Assembly: GCA_041739525.1 (NCBI GenBank) | Contig: JBGSNQ010000131.1 | Location: 25,369-89,368, forward strand | Source of the DNA: DATJGR01 sp041739525 | GTDB taxonomy: Bacteria; Pseudomonadota; Gammaproteobacteria; Pseudomonadales; Azotimanducaceae | Length of the DNA: 64,000 nt | Direction of reading: 5' to 3' | In this document: piece by piece, positions 17,379 through 26,384 of the stretch | Layout of the letters: every line of letters begins with the position of its first letter | Position numbering within the stretch: position 1 is the first letter of the stretch | Notes under the pieces: model-generated | What the model saw: the letters and a program-made list of their open reading frames with translations, nothing else | Database searches by the model: none | What the model was told of the DNA's origin: nothing | Position numbers and translations under genes: made by a program

Positions 17379-18110
17379 ATGAATCACGAATCGCATCATG
17401 GTCGCGAAGCCGGCGGAACCACGCAAGCGCCGACGCTGCTGGCGATCGAGACGTCCACCGTTGCATGTTCCATCGCGTTGTCGATTCGCGGTGAGACGTA
17501 TGAAGACCACCGAATCGTGCCGCGGCAGCACAACCGGCTGGTGCTGCCGATGATCGATGCGCTGTTGCGACTGCACGATGTCGAAAAGCGATCGCTCGAT
17601 GCGATAGCGTTCGGCCGCGGTCCCGGTTCGTTCACAGGTGTGCGGATTGCCGCGAGCATCGCGCAGGGCATCAGCCTCGGAATTTCGGTTCCGGTCGTTC
17701 CGGTCTCGTCCCTGGCGGCGTTGGCGCAGACCGCACTGACTGCACGAGGCGATGTGCAGCGCGTGCTTGCAACGATCCGGTCGCGCCCCGACGAGATCTA
17801 CTACGCGACGTACGCGCGCGACGGTGCGCGCGCGGTGCTTCTCGGCGAAGAACGGATTGCCACTGCATCCGAGCGGTCATTGCCGCACGGTGTCGATGCA
17901 TCGTATTGGGTGGTCGGTGACGGCGTGTCGCACTATGCCGACGCGCTCGCTGAAGCAGGGTGTAGCGTGGATGAAGCGTTGCTGCCGACGGCACGCGGTG
18001 TGTTGCAACTCGCATTGCACTCATTCGCGAACGGCGATGTGGTCGATACGACTGGTGCGCTGCCCGTGTACCTGCAGGGAACGCGACCCTGGCGCAAACT
18101 CGCCGAATGA
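17379..18110 (+). CDS. tsaB: tRNA threonylcarbamoyladenosine biosynthesis protein TsaB
   Basis: 243 residues. The ASKHA-type N-terminus LLAIETSTVACSIALS begins about 18 residues in, after an extra leader rich in His/Gly; no ATG, GTG or TTG occurs closer to the conserved core. The family signature AFGRGPGSFTGVRIAAS is near residue 80, and VPVVPVSSLAALAQTA follows. TsaB partners with TsaD and TsaE to make t6A37 on ANN-decoding tRNAs. Its start codon directly abuts that of moeA. Confidence 0.92.
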   Translation: MNHESHHGREAGGTTQAPTLLAIETSTVACSIALSIRGETYEDHRIVPRQHNRLVLPMIDALLRLHDVEKRSLDAIAFGRGPGSFTGVRIAASIAQGISLGISVPVVPVSSLAALAQTALTARGDVQRVLATIRSRPDEIYYATYARDGARAVLLGEERIATASERSLPHGVDASYWVVGDGVSHYADALAEAGCSVDEALLPTARGVLQLALHSFANGDVVDTTGALPVYLQGTRPWRKLAE

Positions 18111-18160
18111 GCGCCTCTGTCTATACTTGCTGCCATGACCGGACATCTCTGTGCCGTTAA

Positions 18161-18394
18161 ATGAGCAGCACGACGAACCTCGTTTCGGGAACTACGCGCG
18201 ACCTCGCTTCGCGTTGGCTTCCGAAAGCTGCGCGTTCGCCCGAAGTTCCGGACCCACGCGGCGGACCCGATGTGCGGCCGAGTCGTATCGGTGGCGCTCC
18301 ACTGTCCGGCACACACGCCGTAACGGCGTATCAGCGAACCGCGGCGCTCGACGCAGTTGCGGTTCTGACATCGCGGGTCGACGAACTCGCCTGA
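18161..18394 (+). CDS. Small hypothetical protein downstream of tsaB
   Basis: 77 residues from ATG 18161, MSSTTNLVSGTTRDLASRW at the start and HAVTAYQRTAALDAVAVL then RVDELA at the end. The N-terminal half is Pro/Arg/Gly-rich and probably disordered. The C-terminal pattern (AY..., a short helix, then an L...VDxxA terminus) is reminiscent of small conserved gammaproteobacterial proteins that end in a VDxYA-like motif; this resemblence is from memory and weak. It fills the tsaB-rsmJ gap and ends 7 nt before rsmJ, consistent with a real cistron. No strong ribosome-binding site. A TATACT (18122-18127) upstream could be a -10. Confidence 0.4.
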   Translation: MSSTTNLVSGTTRDLASRWLPKAARSPEVPDPRGGPDVRPSRIGGAPLSGTHAVTAYQRTAALDAVAVLTSRVDELA

Positions 18395-18401
18395 TCGCGC
18401 G

Positions 18402-19061
18402 ATGCGCGTCGGGATGAATCCCCTCGCCAGCGATGCGTACCGGCTCGTGCGCACCAGCGTCCGTCTCGAGTTGCGTGCGGGCGACGACGAACACGGTGTG
18501 TGTCTACGCATCGAGGATCTGCAACGGCGCGTTCGACAAGGACGCCAGCTTGCACTGGCGAAGGCGTGTGGGGTTCGTCCTGGTCTACGCATTCTCGATG
18601 GAATGGCGGGATTGGGTCTCGACGGAATGACGCTCGCGATGCTCGGCTGCGAGGTGCTCATGGTGGAGCGAAACCCTCTGCTCGCCGAACTGCTCAGGGA
18701 CGCTGTGGACTGCGTCCGAAACAGCATCGATGTCGCAGGTGCCGTATCGCATCGTCTGGCAGATGTACGCGACGTGCTTTCGGAGGCGCCCGTCTTCGAC
18801 ACGATCTATCTCGATCCGATGTTCCCCGCGCGCGACAAACACGCATTGCCGCGCAAGTCGGCGCAGATGCTGAGCAGTCTTCTCGGTGCAGCGGACGATG
18901 CTCTGCCTTCGATCGTTGCCGATTCGATACCGCTCGCGCGACGCGTGGTGGTAAAGCGGCGCCGGCACGATGCGGCGGTTGCTCGACCCGATTGGGAGAT
19001 TCTCGGACGCAGCGTGCGGTTCGACGTTTACAGAGGCACCGCGTCGGCAGAGGTGGCCTGA
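18402..19061 (+). CDS. rsmJ: 16S rRNA (guanine-1516-N2)-methyltransferase RsmJ
   Basis: 219 residues from ATG 18402 (ATG 18414 also possible). An in-frame stop at 18366 with no other start codon between fixes the N-terminus, which is about 30 residues shorter than in E. coli. The SAM-binding core has LRILDGMAGLGLDGMTLAML and VLMVERNPLLAELLRDA. The family-specific IYLDPMFPARDKHALPRKSAQ and VVVKRRRHDAA follow. It methylates G1516 in 16S rRNA. It converges with plsB, and the two coding regions overlap by 34 nt. Confidence 0.9.
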   Translation: MRVGMNPLASDAYRLVRTSVRLELRAGDDEHGVCLRIEDLQRRVRQGRQLALAKACGVRPGLRILDGMAGLGLDGMTLAMLGCEVLMVERNPLLAELLRDAVDCVRNSIDVAGAVSHRLADVRDVLSEAPVFDTIYLDPMFPARDKHALPRKSAQMLSSLLGAADDALPSIVADSIPLARRVVVKRRRHDAAVARPDWEILGRSVRFDVYRGTASAEVA

Positions 19062-21469
19062 GCGGGTGTCTCTCGTTGCGGTTGCGCGCGCAACACCGCC
19101 AATCGAAATTCCGCCGGCAACACCACGCTCGATGCGCGCGTCACCTCGCCGATGACGTCGGAGTACGCGAGCTTCCCGTTCGCGTCGGTGCTCACCGCGC
19201 CGCGAGCGATGAGCGTTTCGACGAAATTGTGGAACAGACGCGCGTCGAAGAACTCAGGTGCGTTCAAGCCGTACAGGCGCGACACTCGCCGCGCCAGTGC
19301 AATGCAATCGGATTCCAGCGTGCGGCGGTCGATCTGGTTCTGGCCCGCCTGCTGCAGCAGACCGACCGCGATGAAGAAACGCTCGAGCATCTGCATCACG
19401 ATCTGTGCGAGCAGCGTCAGCCGATAGCTCTGGTTCGATTCGACCGGCGGTGGGCCGACTTCTTCGGCAGAACGGTGGATGAGACCTTGTGCCTCGAGAT
19501 GATCGAGCCAGTGGCTCACGTCGACATCGAGATCCTGTGAGTCGAGATACAACTCGCTCTGCAGGTATGGATACACCGCAGCCACCATCTGCCGCAGCTG
19601 ACCGAGACGAATCCGGCGCCGTCGATTGACGAGTAGACATGCGATGAGCGACGGCAGCGCGAACGCGTGACTGGCGTTGTTGCGGTACCAGGTCATCAAT
19701 ACCGAGCGCGCTGCATCGTGGCCGAGCACGTCGCCGAACGGGTGCGACTCGCGCACGACCATGCCGAGCTTTTCAGCGTGCTCGATCATCTGGCGGCCTG
19801 ACATGTCGGTGACGGAGACATCGGAGAAGGGCGTGTTGGCGCGCAACAGCGCGGCGAGGCAGTCGAGCTGCTCCACCAGCAACGACTCATCGATCGTCTG
19901 TTTCGGCGTGCTCAACGTAACGAGCGCAATGAGGTTGATCGGGTTGACGTTCGCACATGCGTTGATGCGGTTGAGCAATTCCACGCCCAGCTCGCGCGCC
20001 ATCTGCGAACCGGTGGCATTCGTGTGGGCGAGGAAATCGGCCAGCGGCAATGGATTTCCGAACGTGACATGCACGCGGCCGAACGCCTCACGAATCAGGC
20101 GCAGGCTGCGCAGCACGTCCAGGATCGATTCACGCTCCTTGGTGCCGCCGCGCAACTCATCGAGATAGCTCGATGCTTCGATCAGCTTTTCGTATCCAAT
20201 GTTTACGGGTACGAACACGATCGGATGCGGTACGCCACGCACGTGTGTGGTGATTGTCATGTTCAGTAGGCCCGTACGCGGCGGCAGCAGACGACCTGTG
20301 CGCGAACGACCACCTTCGATGAAGTACTCCGAAGGCGAGCCGCGCCGGAACAGTTGATACACGTACTCGGAGAACACGGCGGAGTAGAGGCGGTCGTCGC
20401 CGAAACTGCGCCGCATGAAAAACGCGCCGCCGCGACGCAACAGCGGGCCGACCAATGGCATGTCGAGGTTATCGCCGGCCGCCACGTGCGGAATCATCAG
20501 ACCCTGGCTGTAGAGCAGATACGAGAGCACCAGGTAGTCGACATGGCTGCGGTGGCAGGGCACGTACACGAGCGTCGACGTCTCGGCCAACAGCTTTATT
20601 CGCTCGACGCCGCGCGGATCGATGCCGTCGTAGATCCGGTTCCAGAACCAGGTGAGCACACGCTGCAACAGCCGGATCGTGATGTACGACATGTCGGAGA
20701 CCATTGCGCGCGCATTGCGCCGCGCGCGATATGTCACGCGCGCTTCCGACGACTTGCCTTTTGCGACTTCAGTAGCGATAGCGGCGCGCACGTTTCGGCT
20801 GCGGACGAGCTGATTGATCAGCGTGCGGCGATGCGAAAGGTCGGGGCCGAGCAGAGCGGTGCGCTGTTTCTTGAACTGCACGCGCACGAGTCGCGCCATC
20901 CGGCGGACGAGGCGGCTGTCACTGATCTGCGGTTCGGCCACTTCGCGCAACGCGATCGGCGCGCCGAACTGCACCGTGATGTCGCGACGGTTGAACAGAA
21001 TGGTGACCAAACGCCGAAACCGCGAGGTTGCCGTCCAGTCCTCCGACAGCAGCACGCGAATGACCGAGCGCTCTTTGTTCGGGGCACGACTCCAGAACAC
21101 CGACACGGGCACGAGGCTGATGTCGGCTTTGCGCGTGTCGCGGAAGTAGCGCTGCAGGCGCAGCATGCGCTTCGAATACGTACGCATCAGATTGCGGCGT
21201 ATCAGAAAGCCGCTCGGCCGATTCAGAAAAAAGAAGCGGTGACGCTCAGGTATGCCTTGATCGGTGAGTGCGGCTCGTGGTCGTGGCAGGTTGTTCGCTT
21301 CCGTCACGATATCGAGCATCACGAGATCGGTGAGCGAGCGGTTGTTCAGGACATAAACAACGCGCAGATGTGCGGGCAACGTCTCGGTGCCGAGCGCGCT
21401 CGGTTGCGTCGTCCACAACAGCATTTGCCGTACGAGGGAGAAAGACAGGTTCTTCAGACGGTCGAGCAT
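19028..21469 (-). CDS. plsB: Glycerol-3-phosphate 1-O-acyltransferase PlsB
   Basis: 813 residues, typical for PlsB. The acyltransferase blocks are in order: PCHRSHVDYLVLSYLLYSQG (HxxxxD catalytic motif, near residue 305), GGAFFMRRSFGDDRLYSAVF, YFIEGGRSRTGRLLPPRTG and FVPVNIGYEKLIE. It acylates the sn-1 position of glycerol-3-phosphate from acyl-ACP/acyl-CoA at the inner membrane, the first committed step of phospholipid synthesis. It is last in the minus-strand block starting at map; 24 nt separate it from gspD. Its 3' end overlaps convergent rsmJ by 34 nt. Confidence 0.96.
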   Translation of the reverse strand: MLDRLKNLSFSLVRQMLLWTTQPSALGTETLPAHLRVVYVLNNRSLTDLVMLDIVTEANNLPRPRAALTDQGIPERHRFFFLNRPSGFLIRRNLMRTYSKRMLRLQRYFRDTRKADISLVPVSVFWSRAPNKERSVIRVLLSEDWTATSRFRRLVTILFNRRDITVQFGAPIALREVAEPQISDSRLVRRMARLVRVQFKKQRTALLGPDLSHRRTLINQLVRSRNVRAAIATEVAKGKSSEARVTYRARRNARAMVSDMSYITIRLLQRVLTWFWNRIYDGIDPRGVERIKLLAETSTLVYVPCHRSHVDYLVLSYLLYSQGLMIPHVAAGDNLDMPLVGPLLRRGGAFFMRRSFGDDRLYSAVFSEYVYQLFRRGSPSEYFIEGGRSRTGRLLPPRTGLLNMTITTHVRGVPHPIVFVPVNIGYEKLIEASSYLDELRGGTKERESILDVLRSLRLIREAFGRVHVTFGNPLPLADFLAHTNATGSQMARELGVELLNRINACANVNPINLIALVTLSTPKQTIDESLLVEQLDCLAALLRANTPFSDVSVTDMSGRQMIEHAEKLGMVVRESHPFGDVLGHDAARSVLMTWYRNNASHAFALPSLIACLLVNRRRRIRLGQLRQMVAAVYPYLQSELYLDSQDLDVDVSHWLDHLEAQGLIHRSAEEVGPPPVESNQSYRLTLLAQIVMQMLERFFIAVGLLQQAGQNQIDRRTLESDCIALARRVSRLYGLNAPEFFDARLFHNFVETLIARGAVSTDANGKLAYSDVIGEVTRASSVVLPAEFRLAVLRAQPQRETPAQATSADAVPL

Positions 21470-21493
21470 GCGCCGGCCGGACGAGTGGGGCGG

Positions 21494-23503
21494 CTACTGT
21501 TTGCGGCCGTCGTAGATGGTGTCAAGAGGCGGCAGTGGTTCCGACTGGGTCTTCTGGTCTTCGGAGTTGATCTTGAGCTCCCAGACCTTCTCGTATTTGC
21601 GATTGGTGACCTCGGTGACTTCCTCTGTATTGCGCAGTACCGAGGGGCGCAGGAATACGAGCAGGCTCTTCTTCGTGTGCTGCTTCTGAACGTTCTGGAA
21701 CAGTTTGCCGAGCAGCGGAATATCGCCGAGCAGCGGCACTTTCTTTTTGGTGTCCTGAATGTCGTCCTCGATCAATCCGCCGAGCACGATCGTTTCCTTG
21801 TCTTCGGCCAACACGGTGGTCTGGATCTCGCGTTTATTGGTGACGACATCGGACAGCGTATCGGTGGACACCGCGGCCAATGACGACAACACCAGGTTGG
21901 AGACTTCCTGTTTGACGTCGAGACGCACCGCAGTGCCGTCGTGAATGTGCGGCGTTACCGTCAAGGTTATGCCGACGTCCTTGCGCTGAATGGTGGTGAA
22001 CGGGTTATCGGCGCCGTTCGCATTCGTCGTGAACGTGCCGGTGCGGAACGGTACTTCCTGCCCAACGAGGATCTTTGCTTCCTTGTTGTCGAGCGTCAGG
22101 ATGCTGGGCGTCGAAAGAAGGTTGGCGTTCGTGCTGGTCGCGATGGCCTGAAGCACTGCGGCGAACGAGAAACCGTTCGCGCTCAGGCGAGCGACTGCAA
22201 TTCCGGGAGACGTCAGCGCGCTTGCAGCGGCAATCGGCACGACGGGGATCGGGTTGCCGTTCGCGTCCGTGGTCCCCGAGAGAGCCTTGATCAGCGCTGC
22301 GATCGACGGGCTCAGCGCGGTGCTGATCAACGGCACCGAGTCGCCGCTCCGGTCGACGCCTGCGAAATCCACGCCCCAGTTGAGTGAGTTGTCGAGCGAG
22401 ATTTCGACGATCGCGGCTTCGATGAGCACCTGCGTGCGCCGCACATCGAGGTTGTGAATGATCTCCATGATCTCGCTCATCTCGGTCGGATCAGCGCGCA
22501 CGATGACCGCGTTCGTGCTTTCGTCGGCCTGGATGTTCAACTTGGTCGGGGATGCCGAAGCGACAACCGCTCCGCCGGCGCTACCGCCGCCCTGACCACC
22601 GCTGCTGCTGCCGGCGTTTGCGCCGCCCGCAACCAGCGCACGCAGGATCTCTGCGACGTTCTTGGCGTCGGCGTGTGCGAGGTAGAAGACCTGCGTTGCG
22701 CCGGATTCGCTGGCCGGCTGGTCGAGTTCGCTGATCAGCCTCTGGATTTCCGCGAGCGGCCGCGTCTTGCCACGCAGCACGAGGCTGTTGTTGCGTTCGT
22801 TCGCGATGATCTGAATGCTCTGAGGACCCTTCGCCGAAGAACCGAGTTGCTCGGGTGCGAGCTTCTGCAACAACTCGACGACGTTGCCGACCCACGCATC
22901 CTTCAATGGCACCACTACCACGCGCTCATCGCCCGGCACATCGATCCGTTCGATCAGCTTCATCAGGCGCACCACGTTTTCGGCGTGGTCGCTGATGATG
23001 ACGACGTTCGGGTTCGAGATCGCGGCGATGTTGCCGTATTGTGGGATCATGGGTCGCAGCGTTTTGACCAACTCGTTCGAATCGACGTACTGGGCGGCGA
23101 TCACTCGAGTAACCAGTTCCTCGCCGGCGATCTCCTTCGCGTCGTCCATTGGGCTGCCGCTCTGTTTCGCAAGCGTCTGCTGCTGAACACGGACGACGCC
23201 ACTCGTCTCGATGGCCGCAAAGCCGTGCACACGGAGCACCGAAAGGAACAACTCGTAGACGTCGTGCTCGTTCAGGCTCGCATTCGAAATGACGGTGACT
23301 TTACCTTTCACGCGCGGGTCGACGACGAACGTTTTGCCCGTAATGGCAGCGATCTGCGAGACGAATTCGTTGATGTCGGCGTTCTTGAGATTGATCTTCC
23401 AGGTCTGTTCCTGTGCGATACCGTTACCCGCAACCATCAACATGACGGACGCCAGCAGGACGCGCAGGAGTCCGCATGAGGAAAGTGCTCGAGCTGCCTG
23501 CAT
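21494..23503 (-). CDS. gspD: Type II secretion outer-membrane secretin GspD
   Basis: 669 residues with an N-terminal signal peptide (LLRVLLASVMLMVAGNGIAQ). N0 domain KINLKNADINEFVSQIAAIT with KTFVVDPRVKGKVTV, N1-N3 repeats (for example ANERNNSLVLRGK and DESTNAVIVRADP), a Gly/Ser-rich loop near residues 295-315, then the secretin core: VPFRTGTF, VGITLTVTPHIHDG and VLGGLIEDD. It forms the outer-membrane channel for folded exoproteins. It starts 8 nt after gspC, in an N-C-D order; the remaining gsp genes (E-M) are not in this window. Confidence 0.95.
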   Translation of the reverse strand: MQAARALSSCGLLRVLLASVMLMVAGNGIAQEQTWKINLKNADINEFVSQIAAITGKTFVVDPRVKGKVTVISNASLNEHDVYELFLSVLRVHGFAAIETSGVVRVQQQTLAKQSGSPMDDAKEIAGEELVTRVIAAQYVDSNELVKTLRPMIPQYGNIAAISNPNVVIISDHAENVVRLMKLIERIDVPGDERVVVVPLKDAWVGNVVELLQKLAPEQLGSSAKGPQSIQIIANERNNSLVLRGKTRPLAEIQRLISELDQPASESGATQVFYLAHADAKNVAEILRALVAGGANAGSSSGGQGGGSAGGAVVASASPTKLNIQADESTNAVIVRADPTEMSEIMEIIHNLDVRRTQVLIEAAIVEISLDNSLNWGVDFAGVDRSGDSVPLISTALSPSIAALIKALSGTTDANGNPIPVVPIAAASALTSPGIAVARLSANGFSFAAVLQAIATSTNANLLSTPSILTLDNKEAKILVGQEVPFRTGTFTTNANGADNPFTTIQRKDVGITLTVTPHIHDGTAVRLDVKQEVSNLVLSSLAAVSTDTLSDVVTNKREIQTTVLAEDKETIVLGGLIEDDIQDTKKKVPLLGDIPLLGKLFQNVQKQHTKKSLLVFLRPSVLRNTEEVTEVTNRKYEKVWELKINSEDQKTQSEPLPPLDTIYDGRKQ

Positions 23504-23511
23504 CGTTGGTT

Positions 23512-24492
23512 CTACTTCAGTGAGGTGGTAACGAAGAATCGGCGCGAGCCGCGTTGCACTTCGAGTCGCGCCGATCCCTGGGCCACTATGTTATCGATTT
23601 CGGCCTGGTCGGTTTGAATGTCGCCGACCGGACGTCCATTCACCGACAGTACCACGTCACCCGCCTGGAGGCCGGTTTGCGCCAGATACGGCGAGCTGGC
23701 CAGGTTGTCCACACGGTAGCCTTGCGCGCCGGAAGCGGATACCGGCGCAACTCCGAGTGAATTCAACGTGCCCGCCGGATCCTGCTGCAGTCGATCGCGA
23801 TAACCCTGAACGATCGTGCTCAGGTTGTTGGAGTTCGCCGCACCTTCGTTGGAGTCCGGTGGTTCCGGCGGCGCTTCGGCATTGTCGTAACTCGTGTCGG
23901 GCGGCGCTTCGTTTACGACGTTCTCGCCCCCTTCCACCATATCGGGTAGCAAGGCGGGTTCGTCGTGAGAGTTGGCGGTGAGCATCGACGGCTCGTCGCT
24001 GAAGCGCAGCGTTTCGAACACGCTGCCGCGACGCATTACGATCCGATCCGCGTGCACTTCGGTCAACGTCGCGTTACCTGGCATCTTCCCACCGACGAGA
24101 AAGAGTTCTCCGGGCCGACCCTGTTCCGCGATGATCGCAGCCGACTCCTCCGGGACCTCGGCCTGAAACACCCCTTCGAGCGTAAGGCGAAGGTGGGTCT
24201 CCGGCGCGTCGTACACGGCCGGCGCGTTGGCTTCGACATTGGCTTTGCCGAACAGATTGCGGGCGATGATGTCGGCCACACTCAAGGACGGTTTTGCAGC
24301 TGCACGTCCCGTTGCCGCCGTGTTGTCGGTCAACGTCGCTGGTGCCGGACCGGAAACGAGATACCAACCCGCCGTGGCAAGTGTGTATGCGATGCCGACG
24401 ATGACAAGGATTTTTGCGGGTTCGACGAGGCGGTTGGCCAGTCGCTCTGCGGCGCGTCCGGCATCAACGAGTCGGGGGGCGGAACTAAGCAC
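23512..24492 (-). CDS. gspC: Type II secretion inner-membrane protein GspC
   Basis: 326 residues. A short cytoplasmic N-terminus is followed by one transmembrane segment around residues 28-46 (ILVIVGIAYTLATAGWYLV). The periplasmic homology region contains SVADIIARNLFGKAN and LRLTLEGVFQAEV. A Pro/Asn/Glu-rich linker lies at about residues 185-215. The C-terminal PDZ domain has SPYLAQTGLQAGDVVLSVNG. GspC couples the inner-membrane platform to GspD via its homology region. It lies between gspN and gspD on the same strand. Confidence 0.9.
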   Translation of the reverse strand: MLSSAPRLVDAGRAAERLANRLVEPAKILVIVGIAYTLATAGWYLVSGPAPATLTDNTAATGRAAAKPSLSVADIIARNLFGKANVEANAPAVYDAPETHLRLTLEGVFQAEVPEESAAIIAEQGRPGELFLVGGKMPGNATLTEVHADRIVMRRGSVFETLRFSDEPSMLTANSHDEPALLPDMVEGGENVVNEAPPDTSYDNAEAPPEPPDSNEGAANSNNLSTIVQGYRDRLQQDPAGTLNSLGVAPVSASGAQGYRVDNLASSPYLAQTGLQAGDVVLSVNGRPVGDIQTDQAEIDNIVAQGSARLEVQRGSRRFFVTTSLK

Positions 24493-24521
24493 GGCGTCGG
24501 AACTCGTGGTGGGCCGGGATT

Positions 24522-25256
24522 CTAGAATAGTTTCTCACCCACCTCCAGAACGACGGCGTGATCAGGCTCACCACCAGGCCACGGTTCGCCGAGCATTTTC
24601 GTGAACTGTTTCGTGATTCCGACGGTTGCCATCCCATCCTGAGCGACCTTTGCCAACATCAGCGGCATCTTATCGTCCACTTGATACACAGATATTTCCG
24701 GTTGCGACGACGACGAGCCGATGAGTCCGACCAATGGCGGAAGCGTGACGCGGTGCTCGCGCCCCGACAAACGATACGAAACTTCACCGCCCGACCACTT
24801 CAATTCGCCACGCACGTTCGGGAGCCGAGCACCGTATGCGGCCGTCAGATCGAGATGCTCGACAGTGATCGAGCCAGGTATTCGCAGATCGTAGCGGGAT
24901 AGCAGCTCGTTCAGCAGCGCCGTGTCCAGCTTGCCGTCGAGAGCGGCGTGCCCCGTCGTAAACGACGCCGTCGTGCGCCCTCGGAGCTCGATGTGCTCGC
25001 CGGTTACGTTGACGTCGAAACCGAGGTCGCCATTCAACAACGCGCTCGGCGCAAACGACCAGCTGACGCGGCCGAGCTCCGTGCCGGCGATGCCGAGATC
25101 GCCATGTCCCCGCCAAAGAGTACCGGTGGGACTCGCGAGGGTGATCTGCGGCGCCTCGCGTAGCGCGAGGCGGACGAGCGATGCCGGCGCAAACACACCG
25201 AGACACGCTATAAAGGTGGCAATACCGATCAGAACCAGCCGCCGGGTCGGCAGCAT
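24522..25256 (-). CDS. gspN: Type II secretion protein GspN
   Basis: 244 residues from ATG 25256; the reading frame upstream lies within dapE and is not used. One N-terminal membrane anchor (LVLIGIATFIACLGVFAPA) precedes a periplasmic beta-rich region with SPTGTLWRGHGDLGIAG and LGRVSWSFAPSALLNGDLG, the family hallmark. The C-terminus has the Gsp_N pattern. GspN is an accessory component present in only some systems. Its ATG overlaps the dapE stop (TGATG), so the secretion genes are translationally coupled to lysine biosynthesis genes. Confidence 0.85.
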   Translation of the reverse strand: MLPTRRLVLIGIATFIACLGVFAPASLVRLALREAPQITLASPTGTLWRGHGDLGIAGTELGRVSWSFAPSALLNGDLGFDVNVTGEHIELRGRTTASFTTGHAALDGKLDTALLNELLSRYDLRIPGSITVEHLDLTAAYGARLPNVRGELKWSGGEVSYRLSGREHRVTLPPLVGLIGSSSSQPEISVYQVDDKMPLMLAKVAQDGMATVGITKQFTKMLGEPWPGGEPDHAVVLEVGEKLF

Positions 25257-26383
25257 CAGTTCGTCAACAGCCGGCGCAGTATGCCGGCGTAGATGTCGAC
25301 CAGGGTCGCGACGTCCGCCACGGGGACACATTCGTCAACGGAGTGGATGGTCTCGTTTACGACACCCACTTCGATGACCTCGGCGCCGGTCGGAGCGATG
25401 AACCGCCCATCGGACGTTCCGCCCCCGGTCGAGAGTTCCGGGTCTGCGCCGGTCGCCTGTCTGATGCTCCCGCTCACCGCATCGACCAACCGCCCGCGCT
25501 GGGTGAGGAACGGAGATCCCGACAGTGTCCAGGTAACGTCCGCGTCGAGCCCGTGGCGGGCGAACACCTCCGTGACCTCTGCTTGCAGTCGCTCCGGCGT
25601 CTGCTCGGTGTTGAAGCGGAAGTTGAACAGCAGCTCGACGCTGCCCGGAACGACGTTCGTCGCGCCGGTGCCGCCGTGCACATTCGAAATCTGAAAGGTG
25701 GTGGCAGGGAAGTAGTCGTTGCCGTCGTCCCAGCGTCGCGCTGCGAGTTCCGCCATCGCGGGTGCCGCGAGGTGAATTGGGTTGCGCACTTTTTCCGGAT
25801 AAGCGACGTGTCCCTGAATTCCCCGGATACGCGCGCGACCATTGAGCGAGCCACGCCGCCCGACCCGCACCATGTCGCCGACCCGCCGGTTCGACGACGG
25901 TTCGCCGATGATGCAGTAGTCGATGTGCGTGCCGTTGCGCTGCAGGAAGTCGATCACCTTGACGGTGCCGTCCACCGCATCGGCTTCTTCGTCGCTGGTA
26001 ATCAAGAATCCAAGCGAGCCGTTAAATTCGGACCCATCCTCCAGCAGTCGATCGATCGCGACCACCATTGCCGCCAATCCTGTCTTCATATCCGCCGCAC
26101 CTCGCCCGAACAGTTTGCCGTCGCGAATGACGGGCTCGAACGGCGGTGACCTCCACTGTGCGAGCGGCCCGGTTGGCACCACGTCGGTGTGACCTGCAAA
26201 TGCGACGAGCGGGGCGGCGTTGCCGCGCCGCGCCCAGAAATTCGTAACGCTGCCGAACGGCAGGCGCGTGATGGTGAAACCGAGACGCTCGAGGTGTGCG
26301 ATCAGCAGCTCCTGACAGCCATCGTCATTCGGCGTGACCGATGCGCGGCGAATCAGTTCTTGGCTGAGCGCCAGTACGTCCAT
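25256..26383 (-). CDS. dapE: Succinyl-diaminopimelate desuccinylase
   Basis: 375 residues. M20 metallopeptidase family: metal ligands in FAGHTDVVPTGPLAQW (His, Asp), FGRGAADMKTGLAAM, and TSDEEADAVDGT (Glu-Glu). The dimerisation domain has NVHGGTGATNVVPGSVELLFNFR, and TGGGTSDGRFIA near the end. It hydrolyses N-succinyl-LL-diaminopimelate in the succinylase pathway to lysine and peptidoglycan. It follows dapD by 1 nt and overlaps gspN. Confidence 0.97.
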   Translation of the reverse strand: MDVLALSQELIRRASVTPNDDGCQELLIAHLERLGFTITRLPFGSVTNFWARRGNAAPLVAFAGHTDVVPTGPLAQWRSPPFEPVIRDGKLFGRGAADMKTGLAAMVVAIDRLLEDGSEFNGSLGFLITSDEEADAVDGTVKVIDFLQRNGTHIDYCIIGEPSSNRRVGDMVRVGRRGSLNGRARIRGIQGHVAYPEKVRNPIHLAAPAMAELAARRWDDGNDYFPATTFQISNVHGGTGATNVVPGSVELLFNFRFNTEQTPERLQAEVTEVFARHGLDADVTWTLSGSPFLTQRGRLVDAVSGSIRQATGADPELSTGGGTSDGRFIAPTGAEVIEVGVVNETIHSVDECVPVADVATLVDIYAGILRRLLTN

Positions 26384-26384
26384 G

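Noticed and set aside
20354..21883. 509-codon plus-strand frame across plsB and gspD
   Set aside because: Runs antisense through two confident genes and their junction; composition (His/Arg/Val-rich) is typical of shadows.
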